Assembly (NCBI GenBank): GCA_900549185.1
Contig: URNM01000058.1
Span: 1 to 12,142, forward strand
Source of the DNA: an uncultured Collinsella sp.
Lineage (GTDB): Bacteria > Actinomycetota > Coriobacteriia > Coriobacteriales > Coriobacteriaceae
Length of the DNA stretch: 12,142 bases
Reading direction: 5' to 3'
Shown: one piece after another, positions 1-6,287 of the stretch
Numbering within the stretch: position 1 is the first letter of the stretch
Layout of the letters: the number at the start of each line of letters is the position of its first letter
Notes under the pieces: model-generated
What the model saw: only the letters and a program-made list of their open reading frames with translations
Told to the model about the DNA's origin: nothing
Databases searched by the model: none
Position numbers and translations under genes: made by a program

Positions 1-1440
1 TTCGAGAAGGACCTCGCCGTCGCCGAGACCGGCATCGGGGGCCTGAAGGTCGTCGACCTCGCCGTCCACGGCGACTCGCGCGGCTGGTTCAAGGAGAACT
101 GGCAGCGCGCCAAGATGACCGCCCTGGGCATCCCGGACCTCCGCGTCGTCCAGAACAACGTCTCCTACAACGACAAGAAGGGCGTCACCCGCGGCATCCA
201 CGCGGAGCCCTGGGACAAGTTCATCTCCGTGGCCCGCGGTTCCGTCTTCGGCGCCTGGGTGGACCTGCGCGAGGGCAGCGAGACCTTCGGCAAGGTGTTC
301 ACGACCGTTTTGGATCCCAGCAAGGCCATCTACGTCCCGCGCGGCGTGGGCAACTCCTTCCAGGCCCTGGAGGACGGCACCGCCTACACCTACCTGGTGG
401 ACGCCCACTGGTCGCTCGAGCTGAAGAGGACCTACACCTTCGTGAACCTCGCCGACCCCGAGCTCGCCATCGAGTGGCCGATCCCGCTCGACCAGGCCAC
501 CGTCTCCGAGGCCGACCTCAACCACCCGATGCTGAGGGACGTCGTCCCCATGGCGCCCAGGCGCACCCTCGTCACCGGCTGCGACGGCCAGCTGGGCCAT
601 GCGGTGCGCGCGCTCGCCGAGGAGCGCGGCGTCGCCAAGGACTTCGACTTCTGCGACATCGACACCTTCGACATGTCCGACCCGGCGGCCTATTCGCAAT
701 ACGACTGGTCGCTCTACGGCGCCGTCATCAACTGCGGTGCCTTCACCGCGGTGGACAGGGCCGAGACCCCCGAGGGCCGCGCCATCGCCTGGAAGGCCAA
801 CGCGACCGGGCCGGCCCTTCTCGCCCGCACCTGCGCCGGGCACGGTATCACGCTCGTCCACGTGTCCTCCGACTACGTCTTCGACGGCGCCGCCGAGGTG
901 CACACAGAGGACGAGTCCTTCTCCCCGCTGTCCGTCTACGGCCAGACCAAGGCCGCCGGCGACATCGCCGTGGCGGGGTGCCCGCGCCACTACATCATGC
1001 GCAGCTCCTGGGTCATCGGCGAGGGACACAACTTCGTGAAGACCATGAAGGGGCTCTCCGACCGCGTCGCCGATCCGGAGGACAAGTTGGAACGGGTCAC
1101 CGTCGTGGACGACCAGCTGGGCCGCCTGACCTTCACGCGCGACATGGCGCAGGCCATCTTCCACGTGCTGGGGACGCACGCCCCCTACGGCACCTACGAC
1201 TGCACCGGCTCCGGCGCCGTGAAGTCCTGGGCCGACATCGCCCGCGCCGTCTTCGAGGCCGCCAACGGCAACGGGGACAAGGTCTTGCCGGTATCGACCG
1301 CCGACTACTACGCGAGCGCCGCCGGTCCCGTCGCCCCGCGCCCGGTCCACTCCGCGCTCGACCTTTCCAGGCTCGAGTCGGTCGGGTTCCACATGCCCGA
1401 CTGGGAGGAAGAGCTGGGGGAGTACCTCAAGACGCTCTAG
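1..1440 (+). CDS. Fused dTDP-4-dehydrorhamnose 3,5-epimerase / dTDP-4-dehydrorhamnose reductase (RmlC-RmlD), 5' partial
   Basis: The frame is open from base 1, so the gene is cut by the left edge; the first in-frame ATG (115) is internal because the RmlC motif GDSRGWFKENW lies before it. Of 479 visible residues, about 1-170 form the RmlC-like cupin (RGIHAEPWDK with His67 at the catalytic-base position, then PRGVGNSFQ). About 187-479 form an RmlD-like short-chain reductase: NAD(P) loop TGCDGQLG (192-199), NCGAFTAVDRAE, SSDYVFDG (289-296), a YGQTK Tyr/Lys pair (Tyr313, Lys317), and RPVHSALD near the C-terminus. Such enzymes epimerise dTDP-4-keto-6-deoxyglucose and reduce it to dTDP-L-rhamnose in the cytosol. 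The fusion resembles those known in bifidobacteria, so only a few N-terminal residues are probably missing. Codon use is extreme: 39 of 40 codons from base 118 end in G or C. The usual RGLHxQ glutamine is glutamate here. The rhamnose role is well supported; exact substrate is inferred. Confidence 0.9.
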   Translation, partial: FEKDLAVAETGIGGLKVVDLAVHGDSRGWFKENWQRAKMTALGIPDLRVVQNNVSYNDKKGVTRGIHAEPWDKFISVARGSVFGAWVDLREGSETFGKVFTTVLDPSKAIYVPRGVGNSFQALEDGTAYTYLVDAHWSLELKRTYTFVNLADPELAIEWPIPLDQATVSEADLNHPMLRDVVPMAPRRTLVTGCDGQLGHAVRALAEERGVAKDFDFCDIDTFDMSDPAAYSQYDWSLYGAVINCGAFTAVDRAETPEGRAIAWKANATGPALLARTCAGHGITLVHVSSDYVFDGAAEVHTEDESFSPLSVYGQTKAAGDIAVAGCPRHYIMRSSWVIGEGHNFVKTMKGLSDRVADPEDKLERVTVVDDQLGRLTFTRDMAQAIFHVLGTHAPYGTYDCTGSGAVKSWADIARAVFEAANGNGDKVLPVSTADYYASAAGPVAPRPVHSALDLSRLESVGFHMPDWEEELGEYLKTL

Positions 1441-1462
1441 CCGCTATTAACTTTTCGAGAGT

Positions 1463-1492
1463 AAAAGCCGCCGCTTGTTAACGGCGGCTTTT
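1463..1492. terminator. Bidirectional intrinsic terminator between convergent genes
   Basis: The 11-bp perfect stem AAAAGCCGCCG / CGGCGGCTTTT closes an 8-base loop. It has a T-run on the plus-strand side, and the reverse strand reads TTTTACTCT after the stem. It lies 22 bases after the stop of the rhamnose fusion gene and 50 bases after the stop of the minus-strand glycosyltransferase, so it can serve both. Confidence 0.85.
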
Positions 1493-1542
1493 CTTGTTGG
1501 TGGCTATCTGCGCAGTGGTGCCAATAGTATTTTGCGGAAGAT

Positions 1543-2514
1543 CTACCTCTCGCTTGGCTTGGAAGTAGGGTGGCCGGGCTGGTCGTCGTAGGCGTATTTG
1601 CTGTACACGTTGACCTCCCACTGCTTTTTTTCGACCTTTGCTACAGAATCTAGGATGAAGCCGGTCGCAAGGCTCAGGCCGCACAGGAACATAAACGAGG
1701 CGGCGAGCATAGTGGTGGGGAAGCGCGGGACGAGGCCGGTCTGGAAATATTCGACAACGATGGGCATGCCCAGGGCGAGGCCGAATACCGCGAACAGAAG
1801 CGCAACGAGGCTGAAGAACTTCAGCGGGCGGTAGTCCTTGAACAGCGTGCCGATCATCGCAACGACTTTAATGCCGTCGCTCACTGTGTTGAGTTTGGAC
1901 TCGGAACCCTCGGGACGGTCGCGGTACTCGATGGGCACATCTTTGATGCGCCAGCGGTGGTCGACGGCGTGGATCGAGAGCTCGGTTTCGATCTGAAAGC
2001 CCTCGGAAAGCACTGGGAAGGTTTTAACGAACGGGCGGCTCATGGCGCGGTAGCCGGTCATGACGTCATCGAAGCTGTAGCCATAGATCCACTTGATCAT
2101 GGCGCGGACCAGATTGTTGCCAAAGCCGTGGAAGGCGCGCTTGTTTTCCTCGGCGTAGGTGCCGTTGGAAAGGCGGTCGCCTACGGTCATATCGGCCGTG
2201 CCGTTGAGGATGGGCTCGCAGAGGGCTTTGGCCGCCTCGGCGGGGTAGGTGTCGTCTCCGTCGACCATCAGGTAGCAATCGGCGTCGATATCGCGAAACA
2301 TCTGGCGGCAGACGTTGCCCTTTCCCTGACGGGGCTCAAAGCGCACCGTGGCTCCGTGTTCGGTGGCGATGCGTGAAGTATCGTCTGACGAGTTATTGTC
2401 ATAGACATAGACCGTAGCCTGCGGAAGCTCGCGGTGAAAGTCGTCGACGACCTTACCGATCGTGAGCGCTTCGTTGTAGCAGGGGATGATGACGGCGATG
2501 GATTCAGAATTCAC
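1543..2514 (-). CDS. Membrane-anchored family 2 glycosyltransferase (DPM1/GtrB-like, polyprenyl-phosphate type)
   Basis: A 323-residue protein with a GT-A fold catalytic domain (about 5-215) and two predicted membrane helices (about 232-254 and 266-288). Visible motifs are IIPCYNEALTIG at 9-20, the VYDNNSSDDT nucleotide-sugar loop (37-46), DGDDTYP (85-91) containing the metal-binding DxD, and FQIETE (173-178). This arrangement matches enzymes that load a sugar onto a polyprenyl phosphate at the inner membrane face, such as dolichyl-phosphate mannose synthase or GtrB/AglJ-like proteins. The sugar and lipid cannot be read from sequence. The start is a GTG at 2514, chosen because AAGGAG lies at 2521-2526 with a 6-base spacer. 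It converges on the rhamnose fusion gene and diverges from the ABC exporter, so it probably acts in the same surface-glycan system. A transferase adding directly to a glycan is an alternative. Confidence 0.87.
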   Translation of the reverse strand: MNSESIAVIIPCYNEALTIGKVVDDFHRELPQATVYVYDNNSSDDTSRIATEHGATVRFEPRQGKGNVCRQMFRDIDADCYLMVDGDDTYPAEAAKALCEPILNGTADMTVGDRLSNGTYAEENKRAFHGFGNNLVRAMIKWIYGYSFDDVMTGYRAMSRPFVKTFPVLSEGFQIETELSIHAVDHRWRIKDVPIEYRDRPEGSESKLNTVSDGIKVVAMIGTLFKDYRPLKFFSLVALLFAVFGLALGMPIVVEYFQTGLVPRFPTTMLAASFMFLCGLSLATGFILDSVAKVEKKQWEVNVYSKYAYDDQPGHPTSKPSER

Positions 2515-2520
2515 TCAATG

Positions 2521-2526
2521 CTCCTT
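2521..2526 (-). promoter_or_regulatory. Ribosome binding site for the glycosyltransferase
   Basis: AAGGAG on the minus strand, 6 bases before GTG 2514. It decides the non-ATG start. Confidence 0.75.
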
Positions 2527-2544
2527 ACACATTCAATCCTTGAA

Positions 2545-2550
2545 AGTATA
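2545..2550 (-). promoter_or_regulatory. Candidate -10 element for the glycosyltransferase
   Basis: TATACT reads on the minus strand about 30 bases before the GTG start, leaving room for a leader of about 25 bases that contains the ribosome site. No good -35 box is seen at 16-18 bases. The nearest TTGACA-like hexamer (ATGACA) is only 12 bases upstream. Confidence 0.4.
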
Positions 2551-2629
2551 GCCGTTTGGACTTGTCATCCTTAGATGTGGGTTAGTTCTCCAGTTTTGTT
2601 GCGCGAATCGTTTGCAGGGCCGTCGGGTC

Positions 2630-2635
2630 TATACT
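2630..2635 (+). promoter_or_regulatory. Candidate -10 element for the ABC exporter operon
   Basis: TATACT on the plus strand is 39 bases before the chosen permease start, giving a leader of about 33 bases. The best -35-like hexamer, TTGCAG at 2612-2617, is only 12 bases away, so the -35 is uncertain. With the TATACT facing the other way at 2545-2550 it suggests a divergent promoter pair in this gap of 160 bases. Confidence 0.4.
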
Positions 2636-2660
2636 GTTCGTTTGTCAACGATTACGAGTA

Positions 2661-2666
2661 AAGGAG
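2661..2666 (+). promoter_or_regulatory. Ribosome binding site deciding the permease start
   Basis: AAGGAG lies 8 bases before GTG 2675. A longer frame from TTG 2612 has no such site and would place the candidate -10 inside the coding region. Confidence 0.75.
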
Positions 2667-2674
2667 TTGCATCC

Positions 2675-3520
2675 GTGTCGGATCAGACAAAGCAACAAGA
2701 AACTCGCAGTCTGCCTGCGACGTTTGCTAAGAACGAATTTGAGAAGGACGCGTTTATCCTTCGTCAGCTGGTTACCAAGGATTTTAAGATCAAGTATCGC
2801 CGTAGCGTTCTGGGCGTCGCATGGTCGGTGCTCAACCCGCTGCTGATGATGATCGTCATGGCCATCGTGTTCTCGACGATTTTCGCCCAGGGCCGCAATG
2901 GCTCAATTACGCCCGAGATGTACCCGCTGTACTTGATCGTGGGTAACGTCACCTTTGCCGTCATGTCCGAGTCTACGAACCAGGCCCTGACGTCGATCGT
3001 GGGTGCTGCCCCGCTGCTCAAGAAGGTTAAGGTGCACCGCTGGGTCTTCCCAGTACAGAAGGTGCTCTTCTCGCTGGTTAACTTTGCCTTCTCGCTGGTC
3101 GCCGTTGCCATCGTTATGCTGTGGTTCCACGTTATGCCTTCTTGGCACCTTATTCTGCTGCCGGTCTGCCTGCTGCTGCTTATGTGCTTCTGCATGGGCC
3201 TGGGCATGATGCTCTCCGCCCTCACGGTTTTCTTCCGCGATGTCATGCATCTGTGGAGCGTCGTCATTACGGCTTGGACCTACATTACGCCCATCTTCTG
3301 GACGACCGACTTCGTTGCGCAAATGCCGCATCTCGTGCGCATTCTGGTCTATGCGAACCCCATGTATAACTACCTGCAGTTTATGCGCGATATCTTTCTG
3401 TTCCAGACTACGCCCTCGCTTATGACGTTTGGTATGTGCGTCGCTTGGGCGGTTCTTGCGCTTGTTATTGGCTACACCGTGTTCCATAAGTCCGAGCGCA
3501 AGTTCATCCTCTACATCTAA
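2675..3520 (+). CDS. ABC-2 type polysaccharide exporter, permease subunit (Wzm/RgpC-like)
   Basis: A 281-residue integral membrane protein. After a polar N-terminus comes the family-typical stretch LVTKDFKIKYRRSVLGVAWS, leading into about six hydrophobic helices. The FFRD segment in the middle and the C-terminal ERKFILYI are also characteristic of the Wzm/TagG/RgpC group. Partnered with an ATPase, such permeases move undecaprenyl-diphosphate-linked glycans or teichoic acids across the cytoplasmic membrane. The GTG start at 2675 is set by the AAGGAG eight bases upstream. The ATPase gene begins 11 bases after the stop, so the two form an operon. Codon use is mixed (22 of the first 40 codons end in G or C), clearly different from the rhamnose fusion gene at the left edge. 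The exported glycan is inferred to contain rhamnose from the neighbour only. Confidence 0.9.
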   Translation: MSDQTKQQETRSLPATFAKNEFEKDAFILRQLVTKDFKIKYRRSVLGVAWSVLNPLLMMIVMAIVFSTIFAQGRNGSITPEMYPLYLIVGNVTFAVMSESTNQALTSIVGAAPLLKKVKVHRWVFPVQKVLFSLVNFAFSLVAVAIVMLWFHVMPSWHLILLPVCLLLLMCFCMGLGMMLSALTVFFRDVMHLWSVVITAWTYITPIFWTTDFVAQMPHLVRILVYANPMYNYLQFMRDIFLFQTTPSLMTFGMCVAWAVLALVIGYTVFHKSERKFILYI

Positions 3521-3524
3521 GGAG
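3519..3524 (+). promoter_or_regulatory. Ribosome binding site deciding the ATPase start
   Basis: AAGGAG overlaps the permease stop codon. It is 7 bases before ATG 3532 but only 4 before the in-frame GTG 3529, so ATG is the better start. Confidence 0.7.
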
Positions 3525-3531
3525 TGCTGTG

Positions 3532-4299
3532 ATGACTGAATCTGTTGTTGATTACAGCGAGCAGCCTCTGGCTGTCGAGGTCGACGACGTCACCATGATC
3601 TTTAACATGGCGTCCGAGTCGCTGACCAACCTCAAGGAGTACTTCATCAAGCTTGCCAAGCACGAGCTGTTCTTTGAGGAGTTTAGGGCGCTCAAGCATA
3701 TCTCGTTTGATATTCATCGTGGCGAGGTCGTGGGCCTGGTGGGCACCAATGGCTCCGGTAAGTCTACGATGCTCAAGATCATCGCCGGTGTGCTTGAGCC
3801 AAGCGAGGGCAGTGTTAAGGTGCACGGTAACATCGCGCCGCTGATTGAGCTTGGTGCCGGCTTTGACCCCGAGCTGACTGCCCGCGAGAACATCTATCTG
3901 AACGGCGCCCTGCTCGGCTATACCAAGGAATTCATCGATGCCAATTTTGACGGCATTATTGAGTTTGCTGAGCTTCAGAACTTTGTCGATATGCCGCTTA
4001 AGAACTTCTCCTCGGGCATGGTGGCGCGTATCGCCTTTGCAATCGCGACGATTACCGAGCCCGATATTCTGATCGTTGACGAGACGCTGTCCGTCGGTGA
4101 TGTGTTCTTCCAGCAGAAGTGCGAGGACCGTATCCAGCACTTTATCCAGAGCGGCGACGTGACGGTTCTGTTCGTTTCGCACTCCATGGAGCAGGTTGAG
4201 CGCATCTGCCAGCGTGCCGTTTGGATTGAGAAGGGTGACCTTCGCATGGACGGCCCGGTTGATGAGGTCTGCAAGGCGTACCGCGAGCAGTTCAACTAG
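3532..4299 (+). CDS. ABC-type polysaccharide exporter, ATP-binding subunit (Wzt/RgpD-like, short form)
   Basis: A 255-residue nucleotide-binding protein that powers the adjacent permease. It has Walker A GTNGSGKST (71-79), the Wzt-type GAGFDPELT segment (108-116), the degenerate signature FSSGMVAR (159-166) that replaces LSGGQ in this subfamily, Walker B ILIVDE (179-184) and the switch histidine in VSHS (His217). It ends about 40 residues after the switch region. The C-terminal carbohydrate-binding domain of Wzt proteins that recognise capped O-antigens is therefore absent. That suggests export coupled to ongoing synthesis without terminal-cap recognition (inference). An N-terminal insertion, about 28-50, precedes the usual start of the core fold, as in Wzt and TagH. 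The ATG at 3532 is preferred over GTG 3529 from ribosome-site spacing. Confidence 0.92.
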   Translation: MTESVVDYSEQPLAVEVDDVTMIFNMASESLTNLKEYFIKLAKHELFFEEFRALKHISFDIHRGEVVGLVGTNGSGKSTMLKIIAGVLEPSEGSVKVHGNIAPLIELGAGFDPELTARENIYLNGALLGYTKEFIDANFDGIIEFAELQNFVDMPLKNFSSGMVARIAFAIATITEPDILIVDETLSVGDVFFQQKCEDRIQHFIQSGDVTVLFVSHSMEQVERICQRAVWIEKGDLRMDGPVDEVCKAYREQFN

Positions 4300-4301
4300 G
4301 T

Positions 4302-4307
4302 TATAAT
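4302..4307 (+). promoter_or_regulatory. Candidate tRNA promoter -10 box
   Basis: A perfect TATAAT sits 3 bases after the ATPase stop and 46 bases before the tRNA gene. It would give a short 5' leader for RNase P removal. No convincing -35 is seen (it would fall inside the end of the ATPase gene), so the call is tentative. Confidence 0.35.
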
Positions 4308-4353
4308 TACTTACGCCTGACAGGCTTGCGCTTGCTTGGGCGTGCGGTTATTT

Positions 4354-4430
4354 GCTCCATTAGCTCAGTTGGATAGAGCAGGGGACTTCTAATCCCAAGG
4401 TCGACGGTTCGAATCCGCCATGGAGCACCA
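4354..4430 (+). tRNA. tRNA-Arg (anticodon UCU)
   Basis: A 77-base cloverleaf with an encoded 3' CCA. The acceptor stem GCTCCAT/ATGGAGC is perfect (7 bp), the D stem is GCTC/GAGC, and the anticodon loop CTTCTAA holds TCT at 4388-4390. The T loop is TTCGAAT. The UCU anticodon reads AGA and AGG arginine codons. Two stem positions do not pair: G27 with A43, and A50 with C64. The rest fits the family well. It lies between the exporter operon and the convergent aromatic cluster. Confidence 0.95.
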
Positions 4431-4439
4431 TCGTTTATT

Positions 4440-4472
4440 AAGCCCGGACCGCTTGGTGGTCTGGGCTTTTTT
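4440..4472 (+). terminator. Intrinsic terminator of the tRNA gene
   Basis: AAGCCCGGACC (4440-4450) pairs with GGTCTGGGCTT (4458-4468) across a 7-base loop, with one G-U wobble. The plus strand continues with a run of six T, so termination is on the tRNA strand. On the minus strand, where aroQ ends at 4535, the T-run is weak. Confidence 0.85.
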
Positions 4473-4534
4473 CATCTTGTGTGCTGCTGGAGCCGAGCGC
4501 GAGCAAGCCGCTGCTGTTTGTTGCGGTTGGCATT

Positions 4535-4972
4535 TTACTTTTCGAGATGCTCTTTCAGCAGCTCCAGCGCGTGGGCGTAGCCCTTCAGGCCCTCGCCGGT
4601 GATGGTGGCGAAGCAGGCCAGGCGGGCGTAGCTCACCTGGCGGAAGTCTACGCGGGTCTCGACGGCGCTAATGTGGACCTCCACAGCCGGGATGGCGATG
4701 GCTTTGAGGGCATCCAAGATGGCCACGCTCGTATGCGTGTAGGCAGCCGGGTTGATGACGATGCCGTCGACCTTGCCGTAGGCCTCCTGGATCTTGTCGA
4801 CGATGCTGCCCTCGTGGTTAGACTGGAAGACATCGACCTCGTCAAAGCCCTGTGCGGCGCCCGCTTCCTGGCAGATCTGCACTAAGCGGTCGTAGTTGTC
4901 GCTGCCATAGATGCCCGGCTCGCGAATGCCGAGCATGTTGAGGTTGGGGCCGTTGATGACGAGTGCTTTCAT
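4535..4972 (-). CDS. aroQ: 3-Dehydroquinate dehydratase, type II (aroQ)
   Basis: A 145-residue protein, the normal size for the dodecameric type II enzyme. It removes water from 3-dehydroquinate to give 3-dehydroshikimate, the third shikimate-pathway step, in the cytosol. Motifs are NGPNLNMLG (7-15), the catalytic tyrosine in IYG (Tyr22), QSNHEG (50-55), NPAAYTHTSVA (74-84) and the catalytic histidine in EVHIS (His100). The later ARLACFATITGEGLKGY stretch differs from the common VAKGQIxGLG form but stays in register. AAAGGA at 4980-4985 is 7 bases before the ATG. It is the last gene of the aromatic cluster, 64 bases after the aroE-aroK fusion, with a perfect hairpin in that gap that could lower or uncouple its expression. 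Confidence 0.95.
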   Translation of the reverse strand: MKALVINGPNLNMLGIREPGIYGSDNYDRLVQICQEAGAAQGFDEVDVFQSNHEGSIVDKIQEAYGKVDGIVINPAAYTHTSVAILDALKAIAIPAVEVHISAVETRVDFRQVSYARLACFATITGEGLKGYAHALELLKEHLEK

Positions 4973-4993
4973 GGTTGCTTCCTTTGCGGTTGG

Positions 4994-5034
4994 AAAACCA
5001 CCACAAAGGTGCCTGTCCCCTTTGTGGTGGTTTT
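4994..5034. repeat. Perfect 16-bp inverted repeat (hairpin) between aroEK and aroQ
   Basis: AAAACCACCACAAAGG (4994-5009) and its exact complement (5019-5034) flank a 9-base loop containing CCTGTCC. It begins 2 bases after the aroEK stop on the transcribed minus strand. The stem ends in TTTT on either strand, so it can act as an intrinsic terminator or attenuator. The CCTGTCCCC core is like a dispersed repeat I associate with coriobacterial genomes; that link is from memory and unchecked. Confidence 0.85.
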
Positions 5035-5036
5035 GG

Positions 5037-6287
5037 TTAGAGAGCGGGTGGGAGGGTGTCGAGGAGGGCCTGGGCGGTGTTGGCGGCGCAGTCGCGTGAG
5101 TCGATAATGTAGTCGGCCCAGGCGCGGTAGCGTGGCATGCGCTGTTCGGCCAGCTTATCGATGCCGTCGCGCGCGGTGATGGGGCGGTCCTTGTGGGCGA
5201 GCTCGTCGAGCTTGCGGTTGAGCATCACGATTTGGCTGTTCTGGTGCAGCAGCGGATAGTTCTCGTCACGCGTGACCACGCCGCCGCCGGTTGAGAGCAC
5301 CAGGCCGCTGCGCTTGGAGATGTCGGACAGAGCCGCCGTCTCCTGCTCACGGAAGGCCACCTCGCCGCGCTCGACGATAAAGTCGGCACAGGGCATGCCC
5401 AGATGCTCCTCGAGCGCGTAATCCAAGTCGATGTGCTCGCGACCCGTGAGCAGGGCAATCTGCTCACCCACGCGGGTCTTGCCCGAGCCCGGCATGCCGA
5501 TCAGCGCGATGTTCTGTTCGCGGCGCGACAGGCGCTCCGTTACGCCCAGGATGCGCTCGCGCGGGGTGGCCTGGCCGGTATAGCGCTCGACGGCCTGTGC
5601 CGCTTGGGCCACGAGCATCAGCAGGCCGCCGATGCAGGGGATACCGCGGCGCTCGGCCTCGAGCATCAGGCCCGTGCGGGCGGGGTTGTAGACAATGTCG
5701 ATAACGCCTTCGAGCGCATTGAGCCCTTCGAGCGTGCAAGGCGCGTCGGGGCAGTGGGGGAACATGCCGGCGGGCGTGCAGTTGACGAGCAACGTTGCAT
5801 CGGACTGCTGGGAGATGTTGTCGTAATTGACCTCGCTCGTGCGGCCGACGGGCACGACGATGGCGCCCAGGTCTCCCAGCACCATACTTGCCGTGGTGCC
5901 GGCGCCACCAGTGGCTCCGAGCACGAGAGCCTTCTTGCCGGTAACCTCAACGCCCAGCTCTTCGACCAGGCACTGAAAACCAAAGTAGTCGGTGTTGTCG
6001 CCACGCAGGCGACCGTCAGGCAGACGTGTGATGGTGTTGACGTTGCCCATGCGCTCGGCCAACGGACTCAGCTCGTCCAGGTATTCCATGACGGTGCGCT
6101 TGTAGGGGATGGTCACGTTGGTGCCCTCCCATTCGTCGCCGGTCATAAAGGCCTCAAGATCCTCGGGCTCTCGCTCAAAACGCACGTACTCGAGCCCCGC
6201 GAGCTCCTTGTAGATGGTCGGGGTGTAGCTGTGGCCCAGCACACGGCCCAGGACGCCGTAGGGGCGGGTTGCGGCGGTATCGGTCAT
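5037..6287 (-). CDS. Fused shikimate 5-dehydrogenase / shikimate kinase (AroE-AroK)
   Basis: A 416-residue bifunctional cytosolic enzyme. Residues about 8-250 are AroE, reducing 3-dehydroshikimate to shikimate. They show GHSYTP at the shikimate-binding SxSP site (18-23, second serine replaced by threonine), NVTIPYK with catalytic Lys63, GDNTD ending in Asp100, the nucleotide loop GATGGAG (124-130), and VDIVYNP-like DIVYNP. Residues about 258-416 are AroK, phosphorylating shikimate at O3: Walker A GMPGSGKT (264-271), IDLD (286-289), FREQE (312-316), STGGG (332-336) and the lid DRP (367-369). Both halves look complete, and a short linker (about 251-257) joins them. The ATG directly follows the pheA stop with no gap. 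GGAGG (6296-6300) inside the end of pheA is 8 bases upstream, so translation is probably coupled. Confidence 0.93.
   Translation of the reverse strand: MTDTAATRPYGVLGRVLGHSYTPTIYKELAGLEYVRFEREPEDLEAFMTGDEWEGTNVTIPYKRTVMEYLDELSPLAERMGNVNTITRLPDGRLRGDNTDYFGFQCLVEELGVEVTGKKALVLGATGGAGTTASMVLGDLGAIVVPVGRTSEVNYDNISQQSDATLLVNCTPAGMFPHCPDAPCTLEGLNALEGVIDIVYNPARTGLMLEAERRGIPCIGGLLMLVAQAAQAVERYTGQATPRERILGVTERLSRREQNIALIGMPGSGKTRVGEQIALLTGREHIDLDYALEEHLGMPCADFIVERGEVAFREQETAALSDISKRSGLVLSTGGGVVTRDENYPLLHQNSQIVMLNRKLDELAHKDRPITARDGIDKLAEQRMPRYRAWADYIIDSRDCAANTAQALLDTLPPAL

Noticed and set aside
474..1481. Arg-rich overlapping frame within the rhamnose fusion gene
   Set aside because: The product is almost all Arg, Gly, His and Leu, as expected for a shifted frame of GC-rich coding DNA; the RmlD motifs are in the other frame.
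4311..4345. Possible hairpin ACGCC ... GGCGT before the tRNA as a terminator for the exporter operon
   Set aside because: The stem is only 5 bp with a loop of more than 20 bases and there is no T-run, so support is too weak.
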